Shown here piece by piece: positions 23,691 to 35,300 of a stretch of 64,000 nucleotides of DNA. The DNA is taken from the NCBI GenBank assembly GCA_018697195.1, contig CM031857.1, positions 89,860,923 through 89,924,922 of the forward strand, written 5' to 3'. The translations under genes and the position numbers were made by a program. The DNA is from Certhia americana (Eukaryota > Chordata > Aves > Passeriformes > Certhiidae). The notes beneath the pieces are model-generated. The model did no database searches. It saw only the letters and a program-made list of their open reading frames with translations, and was not told the origin of the DNA. Every line of letters begins with the position of its first letter. Within the stretch, counting starts at the first letter, position 1.

Positions 23691-26600
23691 ACTGCGACTG
23701 TTGTATTTGTAATTAATTATTTAGTGGGCATACTATGACATAAAAGGGAATATTTTACAAATGATTTTATTTTTCTCCTTTGTGTGGCTTTTCTCCCTGC
23801 TCTCTTGTGATCTCCCCACAGCTGATCTCATGGATGCTGACAGTAACTGCTAATGGGCTTCCACTTGTCCACAGTTATAGGTGTGCTACATTTCAGTCCC
23901 TGCACGGAGAATAAATTGTCAGGTTCCTTAATGGAAATTTGGAGAGTATTTTTCATGCGTAACAGAAACATGCTAATGGATAGCAGAAGCCAATTCCATT
24001 CTTGGGTTTCAAATTAATTTGTATAAAAGCTCTAGGTTTAATTCAGTTCAGAATGTAGTCTTAAGTCAGTAACAGACGATGAATGGTGACTATGGTGAAT
24101 ACTAGAAAGCTGATGTTCATTATATTAATGTTTAAAAAAGAAATGCATCCTTATTTGTCAAAGAGTTCACATTAACAGGATGGCTGCAAACCATGGAACT
24201 CCATTGTAAGTACCTTATAAACTATTTCTTTACAAATTTCTGTTTGACTTAAAACAGTAATCAACCCTTTAGAAGCATTTTAAAAATGCTATGTAAACCC
24301 CTCCAGTATTTTGTGGTAGGCTCTTTTTATTAGGTTCATAGTGGATCCTAGATCAGTGTAATTAAATGAAAGTGAAAGCCTCTTAACAATTTTTTTTTTT
24401 TTATTTGTATGTTTAACTAATAGTATACCAGGTCTTACTAGCTTGAGGGTCCAAAAGAAGCACTGACTGAATGATTTTATTTCTAAATACATGTACCTTG
24501 ACACCGGCAGTTTTTAATGGCAGAGCTTCATTCTTTATGTATGCAGGTATAAGAGTGCTTCAGTTAGCTTAACAAAACTTAATGAAAATATGCTGACACT
24601 GATCTGTCTATGGTGTTTACAGAAACTTTCAGTTAGCTTCTGTACTAATTTTCACCCTATAAAGCCAGAGAGGTCATTGGATTTGAATAATTTATTGGGT
24701 TTTATTAACAGTTCTTTTACAAATTTACTTTCACATACACATGTAGGTTTTACGTGCACCCAACAGGCAGAAGAGAACATGGGAAGGTGTGTGGCAGATA
24801 GCTGTCTCTCATCATTGCTTAGGGCTGGATGGTCTCGGTGGGTGGGTGAGGATGCAAGGTGGGACCATGCTGTCCATCACATGGGGCTGTGACCATACCT
24901 GTTCCTGGGACCCCTGCCATCTCTGTTTGCTTCTCGCCACTTCAGAATGTGAATTGAAAGTGGATACCTACAGCTTCAGACAGAGGCAGAATTTAATGCA
25001 GGAATTGAGCAGGTTGTCTGGGGGAAAGGGAGTAATGAGAAAAGACCCCAAAGCTACCTGGTGCATCTACCTTCTATTGTTTCCCTTCTACAATAGAAAT
25101 ATCAATAGCCTTACTTCAGCTTTGAGGACACTACCTGAATGTTTATTAACTAGAGCTCCTCCAACACCTTCTGTTTTCTCTGAACATCTTTGGACAGTAG
25201 TAAGGGAGATGCATCCTCACTCAAAATCTTGAAAAAAGACATGGTGTCTTCTGTGCTGTTTCTAAAAGTTCGCTTTAGCTGCCTTATTTGGGCTCTTGCA
25301 AAAAGACCAAATGAAGAACATTTCAATTATGTGAAGTGTTTTTCTGAGAAAAAGGTTAAAATTGATCCATTTGAATGGTTAAGAGATGTACCTAGTGATG
25401 GTTCTCCAGAACCAGAACATGGTTCTGTACTGAGGGCTCTGCTCATGAGCTTTCCAGTGTTTACAGGACACAAACCATTTTTTCTTGTAACTTAGACCAT
25501 GAATTTGTGAAAACCTGATTTAATCTGCAGTCCTTTGTTAGAAAGCTGTTTGCAAAGAAGTATTACTTGTAACAACAAATAGTTGTAGTGTAGTAGTGCT
25601 GTTTTCCAGTGCTGCCAGGTGATTCGGGTGATGTCCCTTTACCTCAGTTTCTCTGGCTGTGAAGTTAATGTTACTTTACTTTCTTATCAAGAGGAGATTC
25701 TCTGAAGATTCCTTCATGTTTGCAGCTATCCATATAACACCTTTCTATTGCGTTGCTACTTGTGGATTGGTATTCTTGAGAAGTCTGTAAAAAAAACAGG
25801 CATATGGTTCTAAATTAGCTTGTCCTGCAATAGTGTTTGGGGGTTTTTTTGTTTGTTTGCTTTGTTTTTGTTTGTTTATTTGGGTTTTGTTGTGGTGTGG
25901 GGATTTTTCTCTAGGTAAATCTGTTGTTCAGAAATTGGCTTAAAAAGCAGAAAATCAGCAGGCATGGGTACAATGGTTTTTTTTCGTTTTATTTATGTAA
26001 CCACTGCTTTCCAGAAACTGTTATAGGATGTTTTTAGGAATCAGTAAGGATTTCAGAACATGTTTATTTTCTACAGGCTCATAGGATTCTTTGGGAATAG
26101 TTACAGATTCAGGTGTGAAGTTAGGTATATCGTGGAAAATATGCAGACAGGTGTGTTCACACAGTCTCAAGGGAGCAGGCTCTGTTTGCAGTGCACAGAA
26201 CACTACAGCAGCCAGAGTTTTACAGCTACCTAACACTTTGGGTAAGGATAATGGACTCACTCTTGCATGAACATGTGCTTCAGGTGTGCAGGGGTTTAAG
26301 GAATAAGGTTTTTTGCAAGGATACATCAACAGGATTACATCAGTAGATAAAAAACCATGATTTTTCAAATGCTTGTTCTTAGGTTTGTAAGACATTTTAT
26401 TTTTCCAGCCTTGGCATACCATTGAGTTCCTAAGATCTTGAAAACGATATGAGAAGTGGAAGGGTACTGAATACTGCCAGGTCCTACAGTTGTTTTCCAG
26501 CTTTTTTGCTGTCCCTCTTCATTTTCTATGGTACTTTAACACAGCTCTTAATTTCTGGTACCTATGAATCTGGCAGGTGTTGGAGCTTTAATTAGAGTTT

Positions 26601-27040
26601 TAAAGGTGAATAGTTTTTTTACTCTCTACTGTAAATACTCAGCAATTTAATGATGGGAACACTACTCTTTGGGGACTTGTGGATATGCAGCAGTTACCAG
26701 GAGCTAAATCCCTTCGTCACCTGTGGAAAACACATGATGTTGCTAATACTCAAGGAATGTGGCATGTTTAAATTAGATGTACAGGGGAGCTCTGTGCTCA
26801 GCACACTTGCAGGCTGTGGTCAGAATCAACAGGTTTCCATGAGTGTCACCACAGAAAGGTGCACTGTTGGGTTCTGGGGTGCCACAGCCTTAGGGAGTGT
26901 GACCTGACTGCAGCACACCTCTGCTTGGGTCTAGCATTTCCACTACCTCCTATGGTGGGAGTGGGCATGCCATGATTAGAGACAAGCAGGAAAAGGTCTT
27001 CAGGTCCCTGGGACCGGCCTTTTAGTTCCAAATTCCCAGG
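23691..27040. other. Unique non-coding sequence
   Basis: It contains T13 (24390-24402), a 9-bp stem with 9-nt loop (25072-25098), and the T/G-rich tract 25834-25908. Frames of 147 codons (24789-25232, plus) and 133 codons (26021-26422, minus) show no recognisable protein similarity. The segment 26780-27040 just before the CR1 copy may belong to an older insertion, but I could not match it. Confidence 0.5.
25834..25908. repeat. T/G-rich low-complexity tract
   Basis: Runs of T separated by single G or by GGG/GGGG blocks (GTTTGTTTGCTTTG style). It shares its style and strand with the tracts at 49991-50104, 51889-52012 and 52347-52424. Confidence 0.85.
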
Positions 27041-27632
27041 TAGCCAAGAAGGCCAGTAGCATCCTGGCTTGTGTCAGGTGTAGTGTGGTCAGCAGGACAA
27101 CAGAAGTGGTTGGTCCCCTGTACACTGGACTGATGAGACCACACCTCCAATATCAGGTTCACTTTAGGGCCCTTCACTACAAGAAAGACACTGAGGTGCT
27201 AGAATGCATCCAGAGAAGGGCAGCAGAGCTGGTGAAGGGTCTGGAGCATGAGCCTGCTGAGGAGCAGATGAGAGAGCTGGGATTGTTTGGCCTGGAGAAA
27301 AGGAGGCTCAGGAGAGACTTGTCAGACTGTACAACCATTTGAAGGGAGGTGGAGGTTAGTCTTTCTTCCAAGTAACAAGTAATAGGATGAGAGGATACAG
27401 CATTGAGTTGTGCCAGGAAAGGTTTATTTTAGATTTTTGGAAAAACTTCACTGAAAGGGTTGCTAGGCATTGTAACCAGGGAAGTGGTGGAGTCACCCTT
27501 CCTGAAAGTGTTCAAAAAACGTGTGAATGTGCCGCTTGAGGACACAGATTTATGATTTACATGGTGGTGGTGCTAGGCTGACAATTGGACTTGATGACCT
27601 TAAATTTTCCTGTCTTAATGATTGTATGATTC
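27041..27632 (+). mobile_element. CR1 LINE, ORF2 C-terminus and 3' end
   Basis: Plus-strand CR1 copy, about 590 bp. The translation from about 27044 reads [20 protein letters not shown] and continues with [37 protein letters not shown], and [17 protein letters not shown]. These are the conserved C-terminal blocks of CR1 ORF2. This part stays open for 85 codons (27085-27342), so the copy is less damaged than the one at 12.5 kb. It is still 5'-truncated and has no RT catalytic core. The 3' part carries 'GAAGTGGTGGAGTCACCCTTCCTGAAAGTGTTCAA' and ends in ATTGTATGATTC. Confidence 0.95.
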
Positions 27633-27887
27633 AACAATCTGTCCTCTCCTGCCTGGGCAGTGACAACAGCACTTGAGCCACGTACTAGAAACTGCTACTT
27701 CGCAGTGTTAGAAGATATGGATTTTGTTTTCTGTTCTGCAGCAAACCATGGTAAGGACCATGGGTTTTGTTTTGTGTCATGGTCCTTGTTAATCCTGAGA
27801 TGCAGTTTCAACAAAAAAAAAGCATATATGAGATGTCAGTAGTTTCAACAGATGTTTTAAACATGGGCATGGTGTATCAGCAGAGAG
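27633..27887. other. Spacer between two tail-to-tail CR1 ends
   Basis: A 255-bp unique spacer. It contains two nearby copies of a CATGG-like segment ('AACCATGGTAAGGACCATGG' near 27745). Nothing else is recognised. Confidence 0.6.
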
Positions 27888-28035
27888 ATCATCGAATCAC
27901 AGTAGAGTTTGGTGGGGACCTTTGAAGGGGCCTTAAAGATCATCTAGTTCCAACTTCCCTGCCACGGGTGCCAGGGACACTTTCCATTAGACCAGGTTTC
28001 TCATAGACCTGTCCAGCCTGGTTTTGAACACTTCT
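27888..28035 (-). mobile_element. CR1 LINE, 3' end fragment, reverse orientation
   Basis: Reverse complement of a CR1 3' end, about 150 bp. It opens with ATCGAATCACAGTAGAGTTTGG, then 'CCTTAAAGATCATCTAGTTCCAAC', 'CCTGCCACGGGTGCCAGGGACACTTTCCATTAGACCAGG' and 'GTCCAGCCTGGTTTTGAACACTTC'. These match the usual minus-oriented CR1 end in order. It is heavily 5'-truncated. Its 3' end faces the 3' end of the copy ending at 27632. Confidence 0.92.
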
Positions 28036-31000
28036 GTGTGACTACTCATTTTTACTGATCAAGGTTAATGAAGCCATGATTTTAAGTCCAGGTCAAAGGG
28101 GCAGGAGGGTTTTTTTTTTCATGTTGTCATTGGAAATTGTAACCACTGTGCTACCATATGTGGAAGTCACTCAGCTGTTACTTTTATTTTGTTGGCCATC
28201 TGGTCTGCTGCTGCTGGGGGCCTCAAGTCTTGCAAGGGTACACTGAGGTACCTTCCCCTTCAAACCGCGTTGTTGAAACCTGAAGCAGTAAGATCCTTAA
28301 TGAATGGTTCATTCAAACCACTTCAGCAATTACTGTCTGGGAATGGCGCGTCTAAGTGACTGCTCTGTTAGTAGGAGCAAACGTTTACAAAGTGTTCTTT
28401 TGGTTGTGGAAACTTGCACTGCTGACTTATAGAACGGGCTGGCCAGGCTTTTGTGCTTTGCAGACTGGATTAAATTGTGGAAGATTGCTCAAAGGTTACT
28501 CATTACCTTGTAATGTTACATGATGGTGGAAAATATTTTAAGGGTTAGATAAAATTGTCCTGCGGTCTTGAAGGCTGCAAGAATTATGGAAGAAAGAAGT
28601 AAAACAAATGAAATTTGATATAATTTTTGTGTGTTTGGTGTAGAAGGCATTTTTAGTGTAAGGTGAATTGTTGTACTGTACATTCATCTTTCCAGAGGTA
28701 AAGATGGAATTTCTATAGAAAGGATAATGTTCATGCCAACAACATGTACATTCACTAACCCATATACTGTGATCCTTGTTAAATAAGCCTGAGGAGTAGT
28801 GGGAATACTTCTGTTTAGAAGTAGATGCACTTTTCCTCATCTGTTCTGCTTTCTCTGGAAGCCACAGTTCAGCTCTGTAGCATAATGTGGTTATCAGTAT
28901 CACTGTACTGCCAGGACTAGAAATTAGTCTTGTGGTGTGCTTTAAATAGGACTTAATTCAAGTCAAGCTGTTTGTGTTTGCTTATAGTGATAATGTTTTT
29001 GTTTTTAAATAAATCAAAGCAAATAAAAGAAAAAAAAAGTAAACTGTTTATGTCTTTGTGCTTGGAACTGGTTTTACAAAGACTACTGTGATTTTAGAAC
29101 AAAGCCATATAGAAAGTAAATGTACATTCAGCTTCAGTTAGGGTTATCTTTTCCAGCTACAGTAGGCATTATAACAGAAGGAGTACTTATCATGAAATTT
29201 ATGATACAGTCAAACTTTATTGAAATGCTTTTTCTTCAGATAGAATTAAAAAAAAATAAAAAATCACAGAAGCAGAATCTAAACATACCTCATCTGTCCA
29301 ACATCTCTTGGAGGCAGGCTGTTCAAAGTAATGAGAATTGTTCTTGCAAACAGCTTGGTCTCCTTCAGGCTATTTAAAAAGCCTCGGCTTTTCCTACATA
29401 GTCTTTATGTTTCGATATCCATTATGGGGTAGGATGCTTTTCTTCTCTTCACTGCCCTTGACTTGTGTGCTGGGGGTTTCTCTTCCCAGCACACTCCGTG
29501 CCAACACATTCACGCCATTCTTGTAGGGATCTCCATTGACAACCTCCCAGCTATGTCATGCCGAAGCTGCCTCGACCAGACAGATTATTTACCAGAAAGA
29601 CATGGGGAGCAGCTTGAGGTCTGCAGTTGGGTCTGCACTACTGTGTGTGAGCAGCCATGGAAAGGGGCCCAGTGCCAGCCTTGTCTCTTAGCTATGTTGA
29701 TGTTCCGTGGAAGGGCACCGGTAGGAACACTGTGCACTACACTGTGATGTAGCCAGAGTGGAAGGCTCCTTGCCTCCTCCAGCTGTCTCTTTGTATTCCA
29801 TCCATCTTAAATGGGTACCATAAGACTTGAGTTTTAGCAGATAGAACAGCACAGGATCCTCCCCAAAAGGATCTCTGTCTTTCTTAAAGCAAAGACAGAT
29901 GGGATTTGTGATTATGGGGAGCATAACCTAGATTGTGTTCAAACTGTCAGTGCAGAGAAACATAAACCTGCAGTTCAGGTAAGTTGAGATGTTGCCATTG
30001 AGACTAATGAAACAGCACAGCTCAGAACTACATTTAACAAAGCTGTCTTAAGATACTCACCAAATCCACTGACATGGAAATGTGTGTTAAGAGAGATGTG
30101 CCTCAGAGGCTTGCATGCTGCAGAGGTGAGGCACGCAGTAAGCAGCTTTGAGAAAAAAAATTTCCAGCTCAGTTGCTGCAGTCTTAACTTTCTTACCAGG
30201 ATGGCAACATGCCGCACTCACACCTCAGCGTGGATGGGAACGGCAGCACTGCCAGTGGAGATGAGAGGGAGTGAAACTGAAGCCCAAACACAGAAAGCAA
30301 AAGCACAACAGAAACTGCTGTTTTCCTGGAAATTACTATGTAAAGCCATTGTTATGACAGTGCACTATGTTACTTTGTCAATAGAACTTTGTGATACAGG
30401 GTCATTTGTAAATGTTGGGTTGAGTCCCTGCTTAAATAGCAAGGAGTTTGGAAACACTTCCATGTGCACATGTATTCCTCTAACGTGCATGACAGTTGTA
30501 GAAAGCTGAAATCTTGCTGCCATGGAATTCTGCAGAGCATCATCCCCTACAGGTGTAATTTGAAGGTCAGTAAATATGGCTTTCCATCAGTTCTGCTGGC
30601 GTAAGTAATTGTGATTTGATAATACAGTATTTTAAGATTTCTCCAAATTTAGAGGAGCATTTTCTTGCAAAAAGGAACATGCACTGTGATCTTGTGGTGT
30701 ACTGTGACAATAAAGAAAAATCATTCTTTTCTGGGAACTTTCTGTACTGGGACTGCACATCTGTTACAGGTAGTGCTAGACTTCACCTTTTACATGTGCC
30801 ACCTGGGAGGAGGCAAAGAAAACAGCAAGCAACTGTGATGTCTTCAACCAGAAAGCTATTAAAGAAGCACTATTATGATAACAAGCCCACCATTATGTAG
30901 TAAAGCAGGCATCATGCTTCTCTTTTGCCCACTATACTTGTTTCTCAACTTCTGTCTGTTTCCATGTCACATGCATGAGAGATGTCACAGCATCAGCTTT

Positions 31001-32255
31001 AGACTCAACAGGTTACAGCTCACCTTAGCTCCTTTCCTATGTTATAAATCTCATTTCTAAGGGAATTCACTTTTTTTTGTTTTAACTGCTGGCACTTTAG
31101 AACCATTTGACAGGAATATTTGTGAGATAAATGTTCCTCCTGCGGATAGGGATAAATGTAGGTGTGTTACGGAAATAACTAATAGTGAACACTGTAGAAC
31201 AGCGGGGAGGGAGTGAGGACAGATGGGTTTGTTTTTCCTCAGGGAATCTAAAATAAACTTGATCTGTCTTCTTTAAAACCTTACACTCAGTTGACAAAAA
31301 TATAGGAAGTGATGTTTATTCATGTAATAAAAATATCTTTAAAAACAGTTTACATCGGCTAAGGAAATTTGGCAGGTCAGGGATTTATTTATGTATGTAT
31401 ATATGTAACTGGGTTTAAGGGAGGGCTGATGCTTCGCTGTACTCTCTCTGATAGTAACATAATCTGTTTTATTTTCATAGATGAATCCAAAATCTGTATT
31501 TGGCATTCTGTGTGTTCTGCAAAGGATATTTCTCAATTTAGGTCAGAGATTTTCAAAGGCATGTACAGCAGCTAGGCATTTAATTTGCACTCATGTTAAT
31601 AGAATTTGACCAGTTTCTTCTTGCTTGCTTTTTGGCATTTTTCATGTCACAGTTTTTATTTCAATTGCATCTGCCTAGTAAAAAGGGGTAGGCAAAAGAG
31701 GCACATGTCTGCCAGCTCTACAGCTTCTCGTACTCTTTATAGACTATTGCTTTACACTTCACTGTGCCTTTTTGTTTGGGTTTGGTTTTGTTTTGGCTTT
31801 TTGTTATTTGCCACATTTCTGGATGCCCAGTAAGTAGGGTGAGCAGTAGCTCAGACTGGAAAACTGGAAATCCAACAACCCAGAGCCAACAGCTGCTGGG
31901 CACTGGCTGCCAGTCTGAGAGGGTCCAGACACATCATGCTCCCTGCATCTGCAGGATGAATTGATTGCTCCTGGCCCACATGATAAATCTTACATATGCA
32001 ATGCATGGCAGAGCTGTTGTGCATGTGTGGATCAGATACACAGAATACCAAAAACATTGCCATGATTTTGAATTTATGGTAGAACACAGACCAGCTATCA
32101 CCTAAGTCTTCCTTGCTCTCTTTAGGATAGATTTTTCTTGTACGCGTGCAAAGGTTCATATCTAAAACAGCCATAAAAGTCTACATTGTAGTTAAGTTTC
32201 TTAACCACACTCTTCCTTTAAGTGTGCTACTTGCAGAGATACTAAATTACTCACT
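28036..32255. other. Unique non-coding sequence
   Basis: No gene. Frames up to 141 codons (30084-30509, plus) and 121 codons (28538-28903, minus) have no family resemblance. The sequence is T-rich on the plus strand, with a T/G tract at 31768-31809. Nothing else was recognised. Confidence 0.5.
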
Positions 32256-32306
32256 CTGCTTTTCTCTTTCTTTTTTCTTTTTTCTTTTTTTTTTTTTTTT
32301 TTTTTT
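32256..32306. repeat. Polypyrimidine tract with T22 end
   Basis: CTTTTCTCTTTCTTTTTTC-type sequence ends in T22 at 32285-32306. It is a low-complexity tract. On the minus strand it would read as poly(A), but no retrocopy was recognised beside it. Confidence 0.9.
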
Positions 32307-35300
32307 GCTATTTTAGTTTAAAAAATAATTTCTGTAGTTGTCCAGATTTTGCTTAGCCATCATGCCTGTCAGCAGTGTGCTGTGGTGATCAGCACTATGC
32401 CTTGCCTGAGGGAGTGTTCGTTTGGATGTAAAACTTTGTCAGTATGGGACACATTCTGGGCAGGATTCGAGCTCCCAGCCCCAGGGCCACAGCAGATGTC
32501 TCAATTGCTTTGGACTGAAATTGGCTCATTATTGCCAGTGTCCTATTTAGACCAGTTAGAAATAAGCAGTAAAAGAGTACATTGCTTGAACTCTCTTGCA
32601 GTGAGGGTAAGTGAATTTTTACAAATATTGGTGTTAGTAATGCATTGTTGAATAATTAATATTTTTGATGCACAAATAGACATTGCATGGCTATAACTGA
32701 TTAAATGCTTTTCATTTAATATGCTTACTTTATGTGACAATACACTGGTTATCTGTCCCAGTGATGTGTCATTGTTACTGACGTGCAGATCACATATCAG
32801 CATATGAGAAAACACAAAGTATTTTCAGTGAAAACCAAAGCTTCTCATCTAACCAGATACTGCACCTGTGTATTTATGATGCAATTTTTTCAGTGGTTAT
32901 CCCATAGAGGACATGTAATAATCTCTCAGACCAAATTAGTAAATTAGGTCGCTGCAAATATATCCATGATGTCTTCAAAACTAATAAAAAGAAAAGCCAA
33001 GAATTTGACAGGCCTTGCTGTTTGCCCTTAAAGACATTTAGGAAGAAGGAAAATACATGCATTTAAAAACATAGTATGTACAGATTTGCATGAACATATA
33101 CAGGTACTTCCTGCAGTCAACACATGAGGAGCACAGTGTATAGGAGCTGCATGGTTGCACTTGCTGCCAGTGGCCAAGTCTCCTCACTGCAGACCAGGTT
33201 TGCTGCATGGTTGGTCTCTGGAAGCTTCTGACACGCTGAGCACCACTTGTACATCACAGAGGATTTGAGAAGAAATTCTTGTTCCTATCCCATTGAATGG
33301 ACTGAGTGTCGTACAGCCTGTCTGTGAGGCCAATGCAGCAGTAACCTGGCTTCACTGTCCTGTGTGAGGGACTGGGACAACTCACCTGAGGCTGGACCTC
33401 TTGTCATCCCAGCATCCTTCCCAGAGTCCATCCCAGGAAGAACAGCACCCGCTTTGACTTACATCCATCCTGGAGCCAGTCACTAGGCACAGGCTGCCCT
33501 TCCTTCTGTCCTTCCATGGAAACCTGCCTGTGTCCTGCCTGCAGCCTCAGGGATGCTTGGGCAGATCTTCTGGAGTGATCAAATTTCAAGAAAAGCTTTT
33601 AACTCATTGCAGAATACTGCTGGATTCCTTTTCCTGTGGGTGAGATGGAAATGATACAAAAATAGCCATGTCACATCATATTCCTGTATTTCTGCTTCAA
33701 ATTGAACACAAAATAAAGGGTTAACAGTGAAGAAGGCTATGGTTGCTTTTGGAAATTCAGCTAACAAACAGAGATGCAAACTGCATTTGCTTACATTATT
33801 GTTTAATATACAAAGGTTCAATTCACTGTGTCCTTAGCCTGAAACCCAATAATAGACTAAATCTGATTTGAACTGAACATGTTGTCTCCAGTTTATTTGT
33901 CCATTAAAGTTTACTGATAAATTGATCTTTCTGTAATGGTTTTAGTGTAAGAGATAGCTTATAAATCACTATTTTAATGGAAACAAATACAATATTGATG
34001 CTAAGTTCTTAAAAGCAAAGCAATGGAAGATAATTATCACGATTTATTAATAAACCAAACAAACAAGTATCTGGTGTACTATCCAAGAAACTTCATTTCT
34101 TTTGTTTAATCAGATGTTGTAAATATGTTTTCATCATTGTTTTATAATGAGGTTTTGTATTTCTGAAATAGTTTTCTCTTTGATATATTCATCAAACTAG
34201 CCAATATACAGATTGACTCCTATGCTGCCTTTTTCATTTTGTTTTTTGTGCCCAAGTACAGAAAATTACATCACTTTTTAAAGATAAATTTACATCAAAA
34301 GTAACAAGGTGTTTGGCTTGGAGCAAACTGTACTGGGCAAGTGAGAGACCCTCCCTGCCCATCATTTGGGCAGTTCCTCAGAGCTGCCTTGGAGGCAAGA
34401 GTGGCTCCCCAGCCAGAGTGAGCCCAGGGACAGCAGAAGGAGCAGGACTCTATTAAAGAGAGATTGAGACCCCATAAGGCACTTTTTGTCTTCCTGCCCT
34501 GGGGGGTTTCAGTGCCTTAACTGAGTTTCTTACATACATTTGAGCCTCACATATCTATAATGTGTGGGATAGCAAAGCCCTTATTATAAAGAACCACATA
34601 AGTCAATGGGTTTTGTTTCTGTCATGTCAACGCTTGTACTTTAGATTCCAGCTCCACTGTTCAGTTTCACAAATGCTTTACAGCTACCACCTTGTTCTCT
34701 GAGAGTATCAGGAGTTTTCTCATGATTCTTTGTGTCACCCAAAGTGTACTAGAAAGGCTTGTCCTCTTTCAGAAACAGGCATAAGTGTGAAAATCACACT
34801 CTCTAGCCTATGTCTGAACACTTTGATGATAATTTTAATATGCCGTTTTCTGAAATAGCCCCTTTTTATTCCTCGCACAAAAAAGCTGATACTAGCTTTT
34901 TGAGGAAGCCTGCATAACCAAAGAAAAAGATGTTTAATAATTTCCATCCTAACACAATAGAAATTGAATTAATCTGTTTTCAGTCTTTATGGAAGTTACT
35001 CAGAATTTCTGTTTTGTTAAATGCAATTCAAAATTCCTATTTGTCTTGACTGCATAGTCATCAATGATGTACTTTGACCAGCCTAGACTGGTGTGTTGTA
35101 GTACACAAATGATTAAAAAATAGGGTTTATACCCACACATAAAATCAGAGAAAAGAGTCATCACATGCACTCACATCAGAGTGCACAAAAATCAGAGAAA
35201 AAAAGTCAGACCTTGTTTCTTCTGCATCAAACTACATAGCATCCCTCATTATCTGAAATTGCTGTTTTTCTCCTTCTGTTATTGTTTTTCTTGAAACACC

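Noticed and set aside
25072..25098. 9-bp stem TTCTATTGT/ACAATAGAA with 9-nt loop
   Set aside because: AT-rich stem of a length expected by chance. Too short for a pre-miRNA.
24789..25495. Two consecutive plus-strand frames (147 and 101 codons) that could be read as exons
   Set aside because: No similarity to known proteins, and no convincing acceptor/donor pair linking them.
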